DNA of 64,000 bases from Sipunculus nudus (lineage: Eukaryota; Annelida; Sipuncula; Golfingiida; Sipunculidae): positions 18,946,058 through 19,010,057 of the forward strand of contig CM049310.1 in the NCBI GenBank assembly GCA_026874595.1, read 5' to 3'. A model generated the notes under the pieces. That model searched no databases. It saw only the letters and a list, made by a program, of their open reading frames with translations, and was not told the DNA's origin. Each line of letters starts with the position of its first letter. The stretch's first letter is position 1. A program made the position numbers and the translations under genes. Positions 36,550 to 51,000 of the stretch are shown here, piece by piece.

Positions 36550-37655
36550 CCAGCCACCATTGATGAAGTGTGTGGCCTTGGAGCCAAAATGAGGATGCTA
36601 CATATGATTCTCCAATTGATTATCTCTCTGAGTGAACACTGGTCTCTGTATGCCAGCCCTTTACATTCACTTAGCAGTGTCATGATAAGAATAATTAAGT
36701 TCATTTTTATCGTAATACATCTTTCTGATAATAATCTTTGCATATACAAAGCCTTGAGAGTGGTGTGGGGTTTTTTTTGCAGTGAGGATGTTTTCTGGTA
36801 GCTTGACTTCTTATTCTTGGGGACTTCAGTTTTCTATTTTAATTGTAATTTAAATACCCTGTCATAGGTAGTTTGTTACTGTCAGTTTACTTGCAGTGAC
36901 AGGGGTCATGTTACCTGTGCTTTTAAAGTTTTTATTTTGAGATCAGGAGTATGTTTTATATGTGTTAATAATTTCCATTTCTGCTGTAGTTAGCTTTTTC
37001 CTGGTGAATATCAATATAAATTCACCCCAATCTGATCTGCTTTGAGGAGATATCATGGTTACTTGCTCAAACACCTTCCCATCTCTCATACATATGCTTC
37101 TCTAAAGCCTAAAGCTTCATGTCTATGAAAAAGAATGTGTGCCCAATATATACCAGCTAACAGTAATGTGTATAGAGCATTAAGTATTATTTGGCACTGT
37201 AACATATATTGGAATAACATATATTGTAATTTTTATCAAGTTGCTTCTATAAACTGTGAGGTACTGAGGCATTTACCATACATTAAAAAAATGTAATACA
37301 AAAGGAAGTATAGTGTGCTCATGAGTTTTATTTGAGGGACAACATCATTTCAAATATATAATAATGACTAGTTTGCTCTTCTCAGAGATTTGTGTGTTTT
37401 CTTTGATAGGATCTCAGAGATTTGTGTGTTTTCTTTGATAGGATATTATGCCAATGTTTGAAACATCCTGTAGTATTGGAACTTTAATTAGATAATAAAT
37501 TGTGATTTACTAATTCTAGCTTAACTGGTATGCCAAGTATTTCCTGGTGTAACATTAAGTGTAAGTAAATTATGTAAAGTCATGTTTTACGTGGCATTTT
37601 GTATCCAGGCTTATTTTGCCAGGTGGTATTCTCTACTATATTACTACTGCATTCA
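36550..37655 (+). repeat. Tandem duplication of about 1.05 kb, first copy
   Basis: Matched in order by the next segment: TGTGGCCTTGG (about 36569 and 37662), TATGCCAGCCCTTTACATTC, TTGCAGTGAGNATGTTTTCTG, AAGAATGTGTGCCCAATA, and TAAGTGTAAGTAAATTATGT. Offsets fall from 1092 bases at the start to 1011 at the end, so indels separate the copies. Divergence is clear but moderate. No coding frame is conserved between copies, so this is duplicated non-coding DNA. The overlapping frames at 36513-36801 are therefore not supported as genes. Confidence 0.85.
37381..37444 (+). repeat. Exact 32-bp tandem duplication within the first copy
   Basis: The unit starting CTCAGAGATTTGTGTG is repeated once without change. 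The second 1-kb copy lacks it, so it arose after the large duplication. Confidence 0.95.
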
Positions 37656-38665
37656 TGAAGTTTGTGGCCTTGGATCCAAAATGAGAATGCTAAATATGAT
37701 TCTCCAACTGTTTGATCATATCTTTGAGTGAACACTGGTCTTTGTATGCCAGCCCTTTACATTCACTCAGCAGTATCATGATTAGAACAGTGAAATTTTT
37801 TTTTTTTTACATTCTCCATCTTTCAGATTATAATCTTCTGCATACACAAAACTTTGGTAATGGTGAGTTTTTTTTTTTGCAGTGAGAATGTTTTCTGATA
37901 GTTTGACTTCTTAATTTTTAACTTTTTTTGCTGTGTTGATTATAACTTCCTGTCATTGATAGGTTGTAACATTTAGTCTGCATGCAGTGACATGGGTCAT
38001 GTTAGCCATATGCATTAAAAAGTTTTATTTTGAGGCAAGGAGCCTGTGTTAAAAATTTCCACTTCTGCTGCAGTTACCTGTGGATTTTAATATGAATTTA
38101 TTTCCCTGTGCTGTCTTATTTGCCATGCTAAAATATCATGGTTGCCTACTTAAATGCCTAGCGACCCCCCCCCCCCCCCCCCCCCCATACACAGTTCCTC
38201 TGGGTGCCCCATGTCTATGGAATAAGAATGTGTGCCCAATAGATACCACCTTACAGTTATGTGAATGGGGTAAGGAGGTATTTCATGAGTGCGGTAACAA
38301 TTTTCCTGCACTGTAACATAATATGATATATTGGTATTTTGTCATCAAACTGATTTTATAAACAGTGAGACATTTACCAAAGGTTAGATTGTATCCTTTG
38401 TATCACCAAAGGAAACAGTGCTCCCATGAATAAATGATTATTTTTGGTTTTATTTGAGGACAACATTATTGCTATATAAATATTGCAACATTAACTAGAT
38501 TGTAAATAGTGATATATCTGTTCTAGCAACACTGGTATGCCAAGAATTTTCCTGGTGTTTAGACCATTAAGTGTAAGTAAATTATGTGAAGTTATATTTT
38601 TACATGGCGTTTGTATCCAAGCTTATTTTCCCAGGTGGTATTCTGTACTATATAATTTTGACAGG
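37656..38665 (+). repeat. Tandem duplication of about 1.05 kb, second copy
   Basis: Diverged copy of 36550-37655 in the same orientation, ending at the CCAGGTGGTATTCTNTACTATA phrase. It differs by substitutions, small deletions and the poly-C tract. The frame at 38080-38316, with its run of prolines, is a product of that tract and not a gene. Confidence 0.85.
38165..38186 (+). repeat. Poly-C tract, 22 C
   Basis: Twenty-two consecutive C stand where the first copy has an ordinary C/T-rich stretch (about 37073-37087), so the run expanded after duplication. Its true length is uncertain in any assembly. Confidence 0.95.
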
Positions 38666-39379
38666 AAGTAAGTGCACTGAGAGAATAATACTGGTAATGA
38701 GAAAACAGGGGAAATGTTTTTAGAAACAGCTTAGTTGAAATTTAGTGCAAGGAATTTCTGGGTTATTTTTATGCTGACATCTTCTGGCTGAGGATGACCT
38801 GTCAGTTGTTTCTTTTTTCTCCATGAGATGTCAGCACCAGTATTAAGTATTCCCAAGAACAACAAATTGATGTCTGCATGGATCTGTTTCAGTCGACCAG
38901 TAGCAAGCCTCAGCACTGACCCTGTGGCAGGCTGAAGTGGCTGTAGAACCCTTTGGCAGCATAGCATTCAGTCACTGTGCTTGCTTACATTTAAACAACA
39001 AGGACCACTTGGACATATTGTACATAGGTTGGGCAATGAATGCTGGTGAATTGTCAGTCATGTCTGTACAAGCCACTTGATGTAGCAGCTTGATCAGGAT
39101 TTTTACAGTCACAAGCTCTCAGGTCCACCAGCACAGGCAGTGGCTGAAGACAGCATCAAGCAGGCTCTTGGATTGCTGTTGTGGCTGTGTCAGTATTGGT
39201 GTATAGGTCCTGCATCAGTTTGATCATACAGCAAGCAGGGCTGGCTTGTGCTGGCCCTAGAGGATTCATGAGTTATCAAGTCTCTAGAGGGTGATTAATC
39301 AACACAGGTGAGATAGTGACTTCCCACAAGTGTAATTAGCAACCACAGATGACTAAATTAGATTCTCTCATGTGAGTTG

Positions 39380-39380
<1 letters not shown>

Positions 39381-39416
<36 letters not shown>
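39381..39416 (+). repeat. Compound (AT)10(AC)8 microsatellite
   Basis: Ten AT units pass directly into eight AC units. Expected to be length-polymorphic. Confidence 0.95.
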
Positions 39417-40162
39417 GCATCAGCTGTGTATCATCTGACATAAACCAGTGTGATTGTACAACTGTGTGGTAGCCACATCAGATCCACTTCTTATAGCTGC
39501 TGCTGATGAAACCCAATTACTGGTCTACATACATCTGATGCAAGCAGGTAGGCCACACTCACTGTAGTCATTAACCTTGTACACCTTCATCTACCTGTCA
39601 TGCCAGCTTGGTGTCATTAATGTTTTACACCTGAGAGGTCTATATATGAAGGTAATTTATGGTTGTAATTACCTGCAGTATGTGATTTATATAGAGCTGC
39701 CGAGGTATTGTCATGTTTGATATTTCATTTCTTCTCAGCAGAGCTTAATAAAACCTCCTGTTATTATGGTTAGTTCTGAACTTTGTCAAATATCAACAGT
39801 TCATATCCTCTGAGCATTAGTAGTTATTGGTTTTGCCTTGACATGGTAAAACATACTAACAATCCAGGCTAACATTAACAGCATAACATCTCTGTGTAGG
39901 TATTGATTCAATGGCTGGTGATTGTGAGGTTGCTGCGAGGGGGACACCAAACAAAATAGTCATTGCTTTTAGCTAATTTCGAGAGTTTCACCTTGCAATT
40001 CTGGTCAATCATTAGCTCGGCCTTGTACAAAGCTTGTTGGTACTGGATGAATTGCTGAATTATCTGGATAATGAGAGTGTCTGGATAATCATCTTGCTCA
40101 TTGTTAAATGACCTCACTAGCTGATCATTTTAAATTTTATTTTCATAATGACTAAATAGAAT

Positions 40163-40175
40163 TGACCTGAGGTCA
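40163..40175. promoter_or_regulatory. Everted AGGTCA pair outside the mobile elements
   Basis: TGACCTGAGGTCA: two AGGTCA half-sites pointing away from each other with one base between. A nuclear-receptor type arrangement by sequence alone, and expected at low frequency by chance. Confidence 0.2.
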
Positions 40176-41919
40176 TTTCAGGCCAGATTAACACTGTATC
40201 ATCTAAATACTACCAAAAGGGTCTGTACTTTTTCAGCTGTATGTTCCAGGTATAGATAATGAGTTGAATAGTTTAATGTAACGTCAGTTTTGTATCATTA
40301 AGTAAAATCATTAACAATACAGCCTTTCAGTCTGTTGAATTGTGAAACTATAGATTCCTTCAGTCATGAAAATACTGATTTCTCTTCTTTGAGAGGAGTC
40401 TATTCACTAGGAAATGCCAGCATTTATGTTTCAGATTATTTATTATTTTCCTTTGTGTAAGTTTAAATCCAACCAGTATGAGAGGTAAAGTTCTAGCTCA
40501 TTAACTTGTGCCCCATAGAGAATGAAAATTTGACATTAACATTAGCCTTGTTTATTTAGGCATACTGTTCATGACATACAGTTAGATGAATAAGGCATTG
40601 TTAAGTGAGTCACCTGTACAGTCCAGAAATGCAATTACAAATAAAGAAAGATGAAAACTTTTTGTTTGCTGCTCCTAAATCATAAAATTGATGCCAATAC
40701 TTCTTTTATACATGCAGCCATGTTCATCAACTAATGGGTCTTATTAAGGTGATAGGAAGTGCAATCACATTAAATTAACCAAAATCATATTTCATGTACA
40801 GAAAACTACTAGTGGAATAAGTTAATCTTATGCTTATTTTCAACTGCAGTAACTTGTGTTTAAATAAATGATAATGCTGAATAATTATTCTTTACAAACA
40901 ACACACTGTTGTTAAACTCCCTCCAACTGCTTACACTAGTAAGGGATCTCTTTCCATTAAGATTTTCATTATTAGCTTCATGAAAAAGAGCAGGAATGGT
41001 TGAACTGTCATGTAACTGCCAAGACACACTAGCTCCTTTGATAAAAGATTCTGTTTTTTATTAAGTGTCAGTTAACTAGTTTTAAATAGAAGGGGCTTTA
41101 AAGTTCAGTCGAAAGAAATAAATGGTGTGTTCAAAATTGATGAAGAGCCTTTTATATTTACAGTTGTAGAAATATTTAATTTTCTTTGGTGTTGAACTCA
41201 AAGGAGAGCAAAATTTCTTTGTTTCTCAACATTAAGTTTAGTTTAGTGGTTATTTTGAAATAGAAGCACTTTGTGAAACTTAGTCTAACTACAAGTCAGG
41301 TTTGTCTGTATTTCTGTTAGTTCAGTTTATATATATAAATTTTTCATCCAGATTTTTTTTAATTAAGTGTTATTATCAGTCTTATGTAATTATGGATGAT
41401 AATGTTAAATTACTGTAATATACTGTTATAATTTAAGATCTGTAAGTGTTAGGTTAGTGTTAGGATAAAAATAATGTTAAATAAACTACTTATGTCTGTG
41501 CCTAAAATGTAATATTTTGGCATTATATGTACTTCATGTATGTCAAAAACATGATTCACTTAAAAAAACATCAGTTATTTTTCAGAAAAAGTTCTTCTTT
41601 TAACAACTGTGGTACATTCAACAATATCTGAATACAAGTTATAATATACATTCACAAATGAATTCAGGCATTTCTTTTCACAAAAGTAACTTCTTTATCT
41701 TTAATATTATTTCATTATAAATTGTTATACCATGCAGAAATATGCTTTTCATTACCATTTTCAATGAATAGAATAGACTATTGGTCCATGCTTTGATGTC
41801 TTGTTTTTTTTCATTAGCTTGGTGGAAAATGTGCCTTGCATTTTTTCTGCAGCAGTAAAATAATGTGAGCTTCCAAGCTGATATTGAACTGTATCCTGCT
41901 AACTTTCATGACTAAATGG

Positions 41920-42060
41920 CCCTTTAATAAATGCGAAGCCATGTAATGGAGAAGTCTAGACTGAATGAGTCAGCGCGGTGGCAGTGTTGATCAGAATGGC
42001 CGTGGTCAAGCAACTGGCCCGCAAGACCACACCTTAATTGATACAAAGTGAGGTGTTCAG
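41920..42060. promoter_or_regulatory. CpG-richer islet, possible conserved non-coding element
   Basis: Between AT-rich flanks lies about 140 bases of balanced composition with several CpG. It holds AATGAGTCAGC (an AP-1/Maf-like core) and TTAATTG (a homeodomain-like core). No frame is open throughout and no repeat copy is seen in the window. Conservation cannot be judged from one sequence. Confidence 0.2.
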
Positions 42061-45000
42061 TTACTCATCAAGTGTCAGATCACCTGTAACTTTTTCATTT
42101 TTCATCTTGAAATGTACAGAGAGAACTGTTTGGGGTTAGATGCTTGTGGGGGTAGGGTAAGTCAGGGAGGTGCCAGCCTCTCTCCAGCAGAGCCTCAGAA
42201 GGGGATTTGAGTAATGTCATCAGCAGAAGAAACTGACAGTCTGTGCATTCTGGGGCAACCCTGTTTGAAGAAGCACATGATATACCAGTGGATTAAAACC
42301 TGTGCTGGCATGGTTAGAGTAGAACGGCTTCATTGGTAGAAATGTAATTCCTACATCTGACAGAAGGTCCAGGCTGTCACATGTTCCTGGTAGGGAAGCT
42401 GTAAAAGAACTGTACTTTGAGTAAGATAGGTTAACTGAATTAAGTCCCAGGGGACTCTGCTTCAGTCAAGGCAACTGTTAGAATCTGGTGTTTATTTTTT
42501 CAGGTGAAGAAAAACAAATGAACAGGTGGAGGGTATATTGGTCATTGTATTTAAAGTCAACCTCCATTAAGGGAATTTTTTCATACAAATATGGTATATT
42601 GATCATGTATGGATGTCATACTGCATAAGGGTTCCTGCTGCATAAGGGTTCTCTAATTTGTCTCACATAATGAGCAGCAAATTTACATATATGGAACTGG
42701 GGCATTAGTCTAAATTAGCATGTCAGCAGCCTGATATCATCTGGCCACCAGCATGCAGGATTCATTATCTGGCAAACAGCATGTGATCGACTTGCACAGC
42801 AGCTGTTTATGCAAAGTATGTATAGGATGATGGTAAATTGTGGTATAATGAAGGAATTCTTCGATATTCTGTGTACATGGTACAATGACTAAAATCTGTT
42901 GCTAGCATTATGATTTTGTATTATTTGACGTAATGGCCATTTTATCAAATCCATAATTTAAATTTACAGATATCAGGGTTGAAATTTTATAAACTTTAAA
43001 AGTATGATTTTAGGGTATGTCTTAGTTTTGTCTTTACTATTCCTCTTAGTGATTCCTCTGTTGAAGAGTGTCATAACAGAGTTATATATATAGTACATTT
43101 GAAATCATATCTGGCAGAGGCAGATGATACCAGGCTTAAACGAATGGCTCCAAGGCTGAGAAAACATCCCTTGAAACCAAGCATTGTCAAAAGCCCCTTA
43201 AGATTAGCTAATACATCCCCCTATTTTATACTGCAATGGGAAAAGTATCACATGCCAGCAAGAGAATTTCTGTGAGGTGACCATTTGAAATCTGTTACAA
43301 TCTTTACACACCAGCCAGGGACTGTCCATGCTGTTACCTTGACGACACTGCATTGAAACTATGGAAACACAAATCTCCAGGGACTAGTTATGTGGACCAT
43401 TAAGTGTCCATGCATTGTCTTTTGAGACAGAAGAAGACAAAAACAACAACTGTTGCAAAACTCCTCAGGTCTATCCAGCTAGTTACCATCACAGACACCT
43501 TGTGACAGAGCCCAAGACAAGTAAAGGATTATGAATCACCTGAAAAGTAGCCCTCTAGGCACAGGCAGTAATTAAACTTCCCACTGGAGTCCTTGCCTCA
43601 CTTGTTGTTACATAAAATCTTTTCATTTTGGGAGAAATGGAGAAATTGGGGTATATTTATTCAGGTAAACATAATTTAAGTTGGCTTAATACAAGCTGCA
43701 AAGTTTTCTCCAAATAATATAATAAAAGTGTTGTTCACCACCTAAAGAGTTATGACATGTTAGATACTGGTATTAAATAAAAATATAAATAAGTCTTATA
43801 CCTCTGGGACAGTAGTGTATACACTGATGGTCCTGAGGGCAATTTCTAGTTGTTTAAAAGTGTATGAAAATATTGTACCAAACAACAGCTGGAATTTATT
43901 ACTAGTATTTATACATGGTTTCCTGCTTTCAGAGTACAATGTAGTGTACAATAATATCCTCAATGATCAAGTCCCGAAAATTTTTTTTTTTTTTTTTATT
44001 AACTGTAGTCAGCAGATAACAACAATTGTGTTTGTCACCTTGCATATGACTGACTTGGTTCACACATACACAGATTGAATTAACTACAAAAAAAGCTAGC
44101 AACCGATGAAGGCCATGTAGCTGATGGCTGTATACATGGTATATAAGTGTACATACTGCACAGATATATGATTGTCAGGCTGCTGAGTCTATGTTATATC
44201 AGACATGTGCCTGGAAACTGTCAGGTTCCTCTGGAATCACATCAGCTGATGGATTACTGCAAAAATACCACTTTACATGATTGCTAAGAAATGTCATCTT
44301 GAGAAATTAAAAGTTATACACAGGGATGAGGGTTGTGATATGGAGGCTTTCATAATTACATTATACGGTCTGAGGTTTCTGACAGGATAAAATTTCCTTT
44401 TTTTCCATTTATGGAATATTTCTTGAAATTATTTTTCTTGTATTGTGCAGTGAGTTAAAATGATACATATAATTAATGTCTGTTGATTTCTTTTTGTCTG
44501 TGCAATAGTATTAACTGTTTTCACATATATATACTTGCAGTATATATGATATTTTATTAATAAATACATATGACAAGATTTTTCTAATTACAAGAATACC
44601 CACTTTGTTCTTCTGCTTCCCTGTACTGTTAGTATATTACCAGAGGCCATTATGTTTGTTTAATATATTCATTTACAACCATAGTGAGTATTGAAAATTT
44701 AAATGTTGAAACGCTTTATCAAAAACATACCCTTTTCATGCTTTCATGCATTGTGTTCCAACAGAACATTTTGTGTGTGTGATTACAGATTTAATGTTTT
44801 TTGTTCAGCTAAAAGCCATGCAGACATAATACTTTATAGAGAGCTTTTGTTGACAGTGGATGAAATTTTTTGTTTGGTATTTTTGTAGGTTTAATAAGTC
44901 TTTAATACCTGCAGTATGCCATGAATATATTGGAGAATCGGAACAGGTTGCTGTAGCCACGCTGTATAGCTAAATGTTGCTGGCAGCCGCTGAAAGTACC

Positions 45001-48000
45001 AGCATTATGGTATACCTTTGTATGTTTCTCTGACATAGGCCATTATCAGTGACATACAATAGGATAAAAGCATACCCAGGAGTCACAATATTTGGTTTGC
45101 ATGAGTGAAATGCATTCAGATTGATACAGATTACATTGGAGGATTATATAGGATATTGTAAGTGCAGATGGGCTAGATGCAGTATGTGTAACCACAGGCC
45201 TGAGTTTGGGGTCCTAGTGGACATTAAGGGGTCATCAATCATTCTAGCACTGCTGAAGGTCCGCTGCCACATTCATGGCACGTGAGGGACAAGCTTTATC
45301 TGTCAGGCATAGATTAACAAACAGCCCTCAGTGAAAGCTCATCCTTCTAGAAGTATTGTCTGGAACCAGTATCTTGACCACAGAGAAACGGTAGGTTGTG
45401 TATAGATGAGCAAGTACAGTATAATGCCATTCATTCTGATGTCCTGTACAGCTGATTTATGTCGGTCAGGAACACTATGGGGCTTTCTCATTTATTAAAG
45501 TCTTATGGGAATCGGTGGACAAATAATTCTGTTATGCTTGTGCCATCAGCCAAAGCTCAGGGACCATTTAGTGAGCAATGTCTGAGCTCCCTCACTGTGG
45601 TCAGATGACGGATCAACCGTATTAACTTATCTTTATATTTAGACTGACAACCATTTACCAGCATATTAAATAAAGGGACTATTGGTCATTAATGACTCCT
45701 GAGGATGAACCGATTCTCAAAGGTTTAGCACTACTGAGGAAAGAAGGATTTTCATTGTTTTAATATCAGCTGCAAGATAATTGCAACATATTACTTCAGG
45801 GAATAAAAATATAAAAGGTTTCTGAACTGTCCTGGAAATCTGTGAATACCATGAAGCTAAGTTTTCTGTTTCTAATCAGGGAGAAAATGGAATTTTATTG
45901 GCCAAAAAGATAAAGTACTCCAGTATCTTTTGTCTCATGTTCAGATAAGGTATCTATCCACTGCTTGATGGGCTGTTGTGGCTCTTTAGTGTAGAAATAG
46001 GCTGAAATAATTATTATGTGGTTTTAAAAATTCATTAGTTTAATCCCCTGAAAATTCAGGGAAATTTGTTCTCATATAATGCTGGGAACTGTAATATACT
46101 GTATTCATTGTTATTTAGAAAAGAAGGAATTTTTCTTTTGTTTTTTAGAAAAGAAGGATGATTTTTTTTTGTTTAACATTAGCTCAGTCTTTTGTTTACA
46201 TCAACTTGCCCTTTTCTGATGATCTCCTTATGATGATGGTGATATATTTTTTGATAATGATGATGTAGAAGCTCTTCTAGATCAGGATAACACAAGATGG
46301 GGCATTTCTTAAGGAATACTCTTATATGCGAGAATAATGAGTGTCTTCATGTTTATGTTGTAAACCAGTGGAACCTGCTTAAATTATACAGTAACTACCG
46401 TAGAATAAAACCTACAAAGCCTGCTGTTGCTTCAGGAGAAGCCCCTGATGGCTCGGAGAGATTACCGACTTCCCAAGCTGTGCCGCATGTTTGTTCAGGC
46501 CAATACAGGCTCACATATTATTTACTAGTCTCCTCAGTGTGGCTAGTATTCACACAGTTTTTCTTGGCAGATCTGTTTGTGTAGGAGCTGCTGTGGATAA
46601 GCCTGCAGAGACTTCTGTTGTATAGGTATTGGTACTAATTTTTATACTTAAGTCTTGAGCCAAGCTTAATTTTTTATAGAAAGGGAATTTCTCGTAACAT
46701 TTCGTTTAAAAAAGACATATTATTATGCAGTTGTTCCATATGATATTACAGTATATTAGATACAAACTTGTATTGTTAAATTATAGATATTTTAGATATT
46801 TTCTATAGAATATATAAAAATATTAAGTAAACAGAATCATAGTGGGCATGCGCAAAGGAATAAATCACATCTTAGTTCCTGCTGAGAAAACAATGATAAC
46901 CTCTGCACAGATGATTTAAGTATTTTTTTTAATTTTGTGTATGTACAGTTTGCAGAGTAGATTTTTGTTACTGCAGGTGTGACAGAAATTGTCCTTTTAC
47001 ACAGAGGACATAAAATTAGGAAAGAAGACAATAAAACATTGAGTTCAGATTCATCAGGGAACATTGCCATCAACAGGCACTTAGTAGGCACATGAAAGCC
47101 CTGTTTCATCACACGCAAGACTCTGTCATGTTATAAACTTACCTCTATCCTGCTGACAACCAGTGTTATTTTTCAGCATTACTTCAGTTTGGGTGGTCCT
47201 GTTGTCCCATATATTCACACTTTTATTTGCTGCTGATACATAAATTGCCATACTTGGCTAACCAGAGGTATTTGTGATGTACATTGATTTCACCACACTG
47301 TTGACGGGTACAGACGGCGATATCAACTTTGATGAATTATTCAGCCTCCTCTGAAAAGAGCTAATATTAGGAATATAAATCGTGAAATAGCTTTTTGTTA
47401 TACAATAACAGATCATGAAAGCTATTGTCCTAACTTAGCAAGGGAATGATACTTGAAAAATTTGAATTCTGTAGATCAATAGCTTTAAATTTCTTATATC
47501 TTGCCATCATCAAGGTTTGATCTGCAAATACTTTAAACCGCTTGAGAATACCGGAGATTATTTATTTAGCAAATGGTTGTTTGATTGTGGTGCCGGTAGA
47601 ATGCTTTTTGTGTATTTCCCAATTAAGTGCTCACTTCAAAGAAAGCTGGGTCCTGACAGTCATCTCTGTATCTCTCACATCAGGCTGGGCTAATAGCCAT
47701 TGGTTAAATGGTTCATCTTTTTAGCTTTATATTCAGACCACATGCCACGTGTTCTTTCTAGTACATGTGATGGTGCAGGGAATGTGGCTTTAGCATCAAT
47801 GGAAATGTGTGAGGGACCCTGTTTGTGATAAACTATTAAGGGTGATGTAATGTGGCCTGTCAGTGGTTGACCAAAAGCAGAATGCTTGTTGTTTCTTAGT
47901 GAAGTTTGATGCCTGGAGAACGTCCAATTTTCATTGGTTGAAGCTCCCCCCATTCAACAGTTTGAAGGACTTCAAAGATCCACGATGTCTACAGACCATA

Positions 48001-51000
48001 AATGTGCATGAAATCCCCTCTGATTGAAATATATGGGACCCTGAAAAAGTGTATTGTGCTGCATTGTGCTTTTTGTTGTTCATAGAACAAATGGGCCGTA
48101 TAGGTCATGAACACTCAAACACTGCCAGCAATAAGGGTCTTAATGCATGGTTTCACATGAATGTAATAGGCCTGTAGGCGGGTATAGTAATTGGCCAGGG
48201 GTGGGAAGTAGTGGGCCACTTGAAGCCTGAGTAAAACGTGTGACACGTTTCATGCTTGCTATATATGACTTCACTACTTGTGACTAAACAACTGTATATG
48301 ATTATGGGTGGCCTGGATAAAAAACATCACACTTCAGGTGTGACAGATAGTCTTTTCATGTAGTGCTACTCGGGACACAAATATTGTACACTGAACATGC
48401 ACTTTTTTCTTTGGATTTACACAGTTTGGATTATTAGGTGAACAGAGGTAGGTGTGAATGTTTTGTGGAAGGTGTTACAGTTGACCATTTTCTGTCACAG
48501 GATATCTGATCATCTTGCCAGGTTTTGCAGCACACTAGTGCTCACAACTAGCTCATAACCAGAGGCTAACACATCTCAGTGAGTTAACAGAACATTAGCA
48601 GAGTATCTAATGTAGCTTTGAACTAGGTCCTGTGTGTTTAGGATATTTGTACCCATGAAAAAATGTTGTTGCATAAATATGTACTCATAGATCTACAGAC
48701 AAGATGATATGAAAAGGTAAACTAACAGGGTGGCGCAGGGACCAGCTGTTTATACAGATGTAATATTGAGATAACGAGGAATCATCTTTGCTTATGTGGG
48801 TGTTTAAGTGCAGTTTTTGATCAATCATATACATATGTTTGCCAGTCACCAAGGTTCTATTAGAAACCAAATTAATATGTATTATTCCACCTACTCACAG
48901 AGTATTTTTATTTCTTCTCAGTTCTGTTTTATGCTGTACTATGGACACTACTTGCTATTCTGTGTGTGGACAGATGCCTGGCCAATGAGAACAAGAAGCA
49001 GAGTGCTCTTTAAGTATCAGCAGCAAGTCTGGTTTGGAGGACATGTCTGTAGTGTGGAGATCAGCTGTGTGCAGTATGGGTACTTCAGGTTGAACACACC
49101 TTCCAGCTTGGGTCATGTCACCAAGGGGACTGGCCATTTGGTCTCAGACAAATTAGCCCTAAATCACCATTGGAGTATCCAAATTTGGCAGGATGGTTGT
49201 CCAGTCAGGCGGCTGGTTTGGCGGAAATATGCTTACATTTGACTGCTTTGTGGTGGGAGGTGATGGATTTGGATGGGTTATCAGGGTGGACAAGGGGCCC
49301 AGCTTGTCTAGATGCTTGACCTCTCTATCCCAAATGGGCACTGAATGTAATCCACTGACCAGGGGTCATCCATTATTACCATAGTTAACTGTACTTAGGT
49401 AGGGCTTTTCACAGCTGCCGGTGAGTGGGATAAATGATTACATGTCAGGTGTGTGGATTTATAGCAGCCACCACAGGCCAGGAGGTTCAGGATATTTCAC
49501 TCTTCTTAAGCAGGTGAACCATTTACACTGTATGCTCAGTCTATGGTTTATGGCAGCGGAATGATAGTGTTAAAGATTTAAACACTACTTTACCCTGACA
49601 TTTAAATAGTACCTGATTTGACTGGGCCATTCATCTCTTAATTTGAATTTGATCACAGATCTATTGACAACTGCCCCACTCACAAGTATCACCAGATTTA
49701 TAAATGGTGCTAAAAATAATATCACCCATATTAGATACAGGACAAAATCCTGCACAGTGAAATCAGTTAAAATAAGATGAATTTTGGAAAATTTAGAGAA
49801 ACAACCTAGAAACAGACATATGTATTTATATATGTATTCCATGATTTTATGGCATATTTCCCCTTCACTATTTGTAATATACCATAACACATAATGCAGA
49901 GTTTCTGCTGGAACATATGGACTTGGCATGGACTCAAATCATGAGAAACATGCATACAAGATATATAGTATCCTGGATGTACTCCCACATCTATAATTAA
50001 GCAGTTCCTGCAACCCCCTTGTATGTAAAATACATTTATACCAAATATACAGTGGTTTATGCATTTGGAGGGACATGGGGGCTTGGCACTGACTGAAATT
50101 GTAAGATGCAAACAAGATGGGACTGGGCCATATGGTTCCCCCAAAATTGGATAATGACACCGATCATATGTGGGCAGATGCACAGTTCCTGTTTGCTTAG
50201 GTCAGCACCTATCTTAATCACTTACACATTTGCTGTGCCACAAATCTCTGAATATGTTTGCAAAGTGTGGAAATGAATTAGGAGGCAACTAGGCTTTGTT
50301 TTCACTGGTGTTTACACTAAAGTGTCAGGTCTGTTAGGAGCATATAGCAATCCTAATTCATGACTGCTTCCTGAGACACCAAATACACTTCCTTAAAAAA
50401 AGAAGGCTAGATGCAAACAGCAGCTGTAGGAAGACCTAGCTAAGATGGTATAGTAATAGATAAGAGCTTTTCTGTAGTTAACAGCTTGAAAAAAGTCTGT
50501 GAATAACAAGCAACATGATATAGACCATTTGATAGGATAGACAGTTGAAAGAGAAGAGCGGTGTACATGATATGTGATCAACTAGTCAGGCAATTCTGAC
50601 GCACATCTTAACAGCTGTTGACTATAGAAAGACTAGATATAGATCTGAGACAAAAGTGTCACGCAGATATATGGTTCACTGCTAAAAATGATTGGCAAAT
50701 GAGGTTAGAGAGTATGTTCTGATGCCGTGGGAAATTTGATCACCAGTCATCATGGAAGGATATGGCGTGATCTGTATAAATATATCAGCATGTGTTCATC
50801 ATTTGTGTATAAAAAAGTAAATGTTCTTAGATATTTATATATGTGTGTTTTATAAATTTGAACAATGGCCAGCCAGCCATATCATTGGATGTGATGTGGC
50901 TGCTAGCTGTACTTATATTGGAGAATATCATGAGAAATATTCAGCATCAGAATCACACATATAACATGTGAAAATGTTGTGGTTTATCACTCTATTTAAA

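Larger units (their letters stand above)
38666..41919. other. Non-coding DNA
   Basis: Contains the compound microsatellite at 39381-39416 and the everted AGGTCA pair at 40163-40175. The minus-strand frames at 38731-38967 and 39908-40117 have no recognisable domain. Nothing else is supported. Confidence 0.5.

Noticed and set aside
48808-49242. 144-codon open frame on the plus strand
   Set aside because: No domain, signal peptide or repeat pattern that I recognise, composition like its flanks, overlapped by frames on the other strand, and no matching splice sites. Length is within what chance allows in 64 kb.
49585-50183. Overlapping minus-strand frames of 114, 125 and 73 codons
   Set aside because: They overlap one another in different frames and none shows a recognisable domain. 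Mutual overlap suggests a local lack of stops rather than genes.
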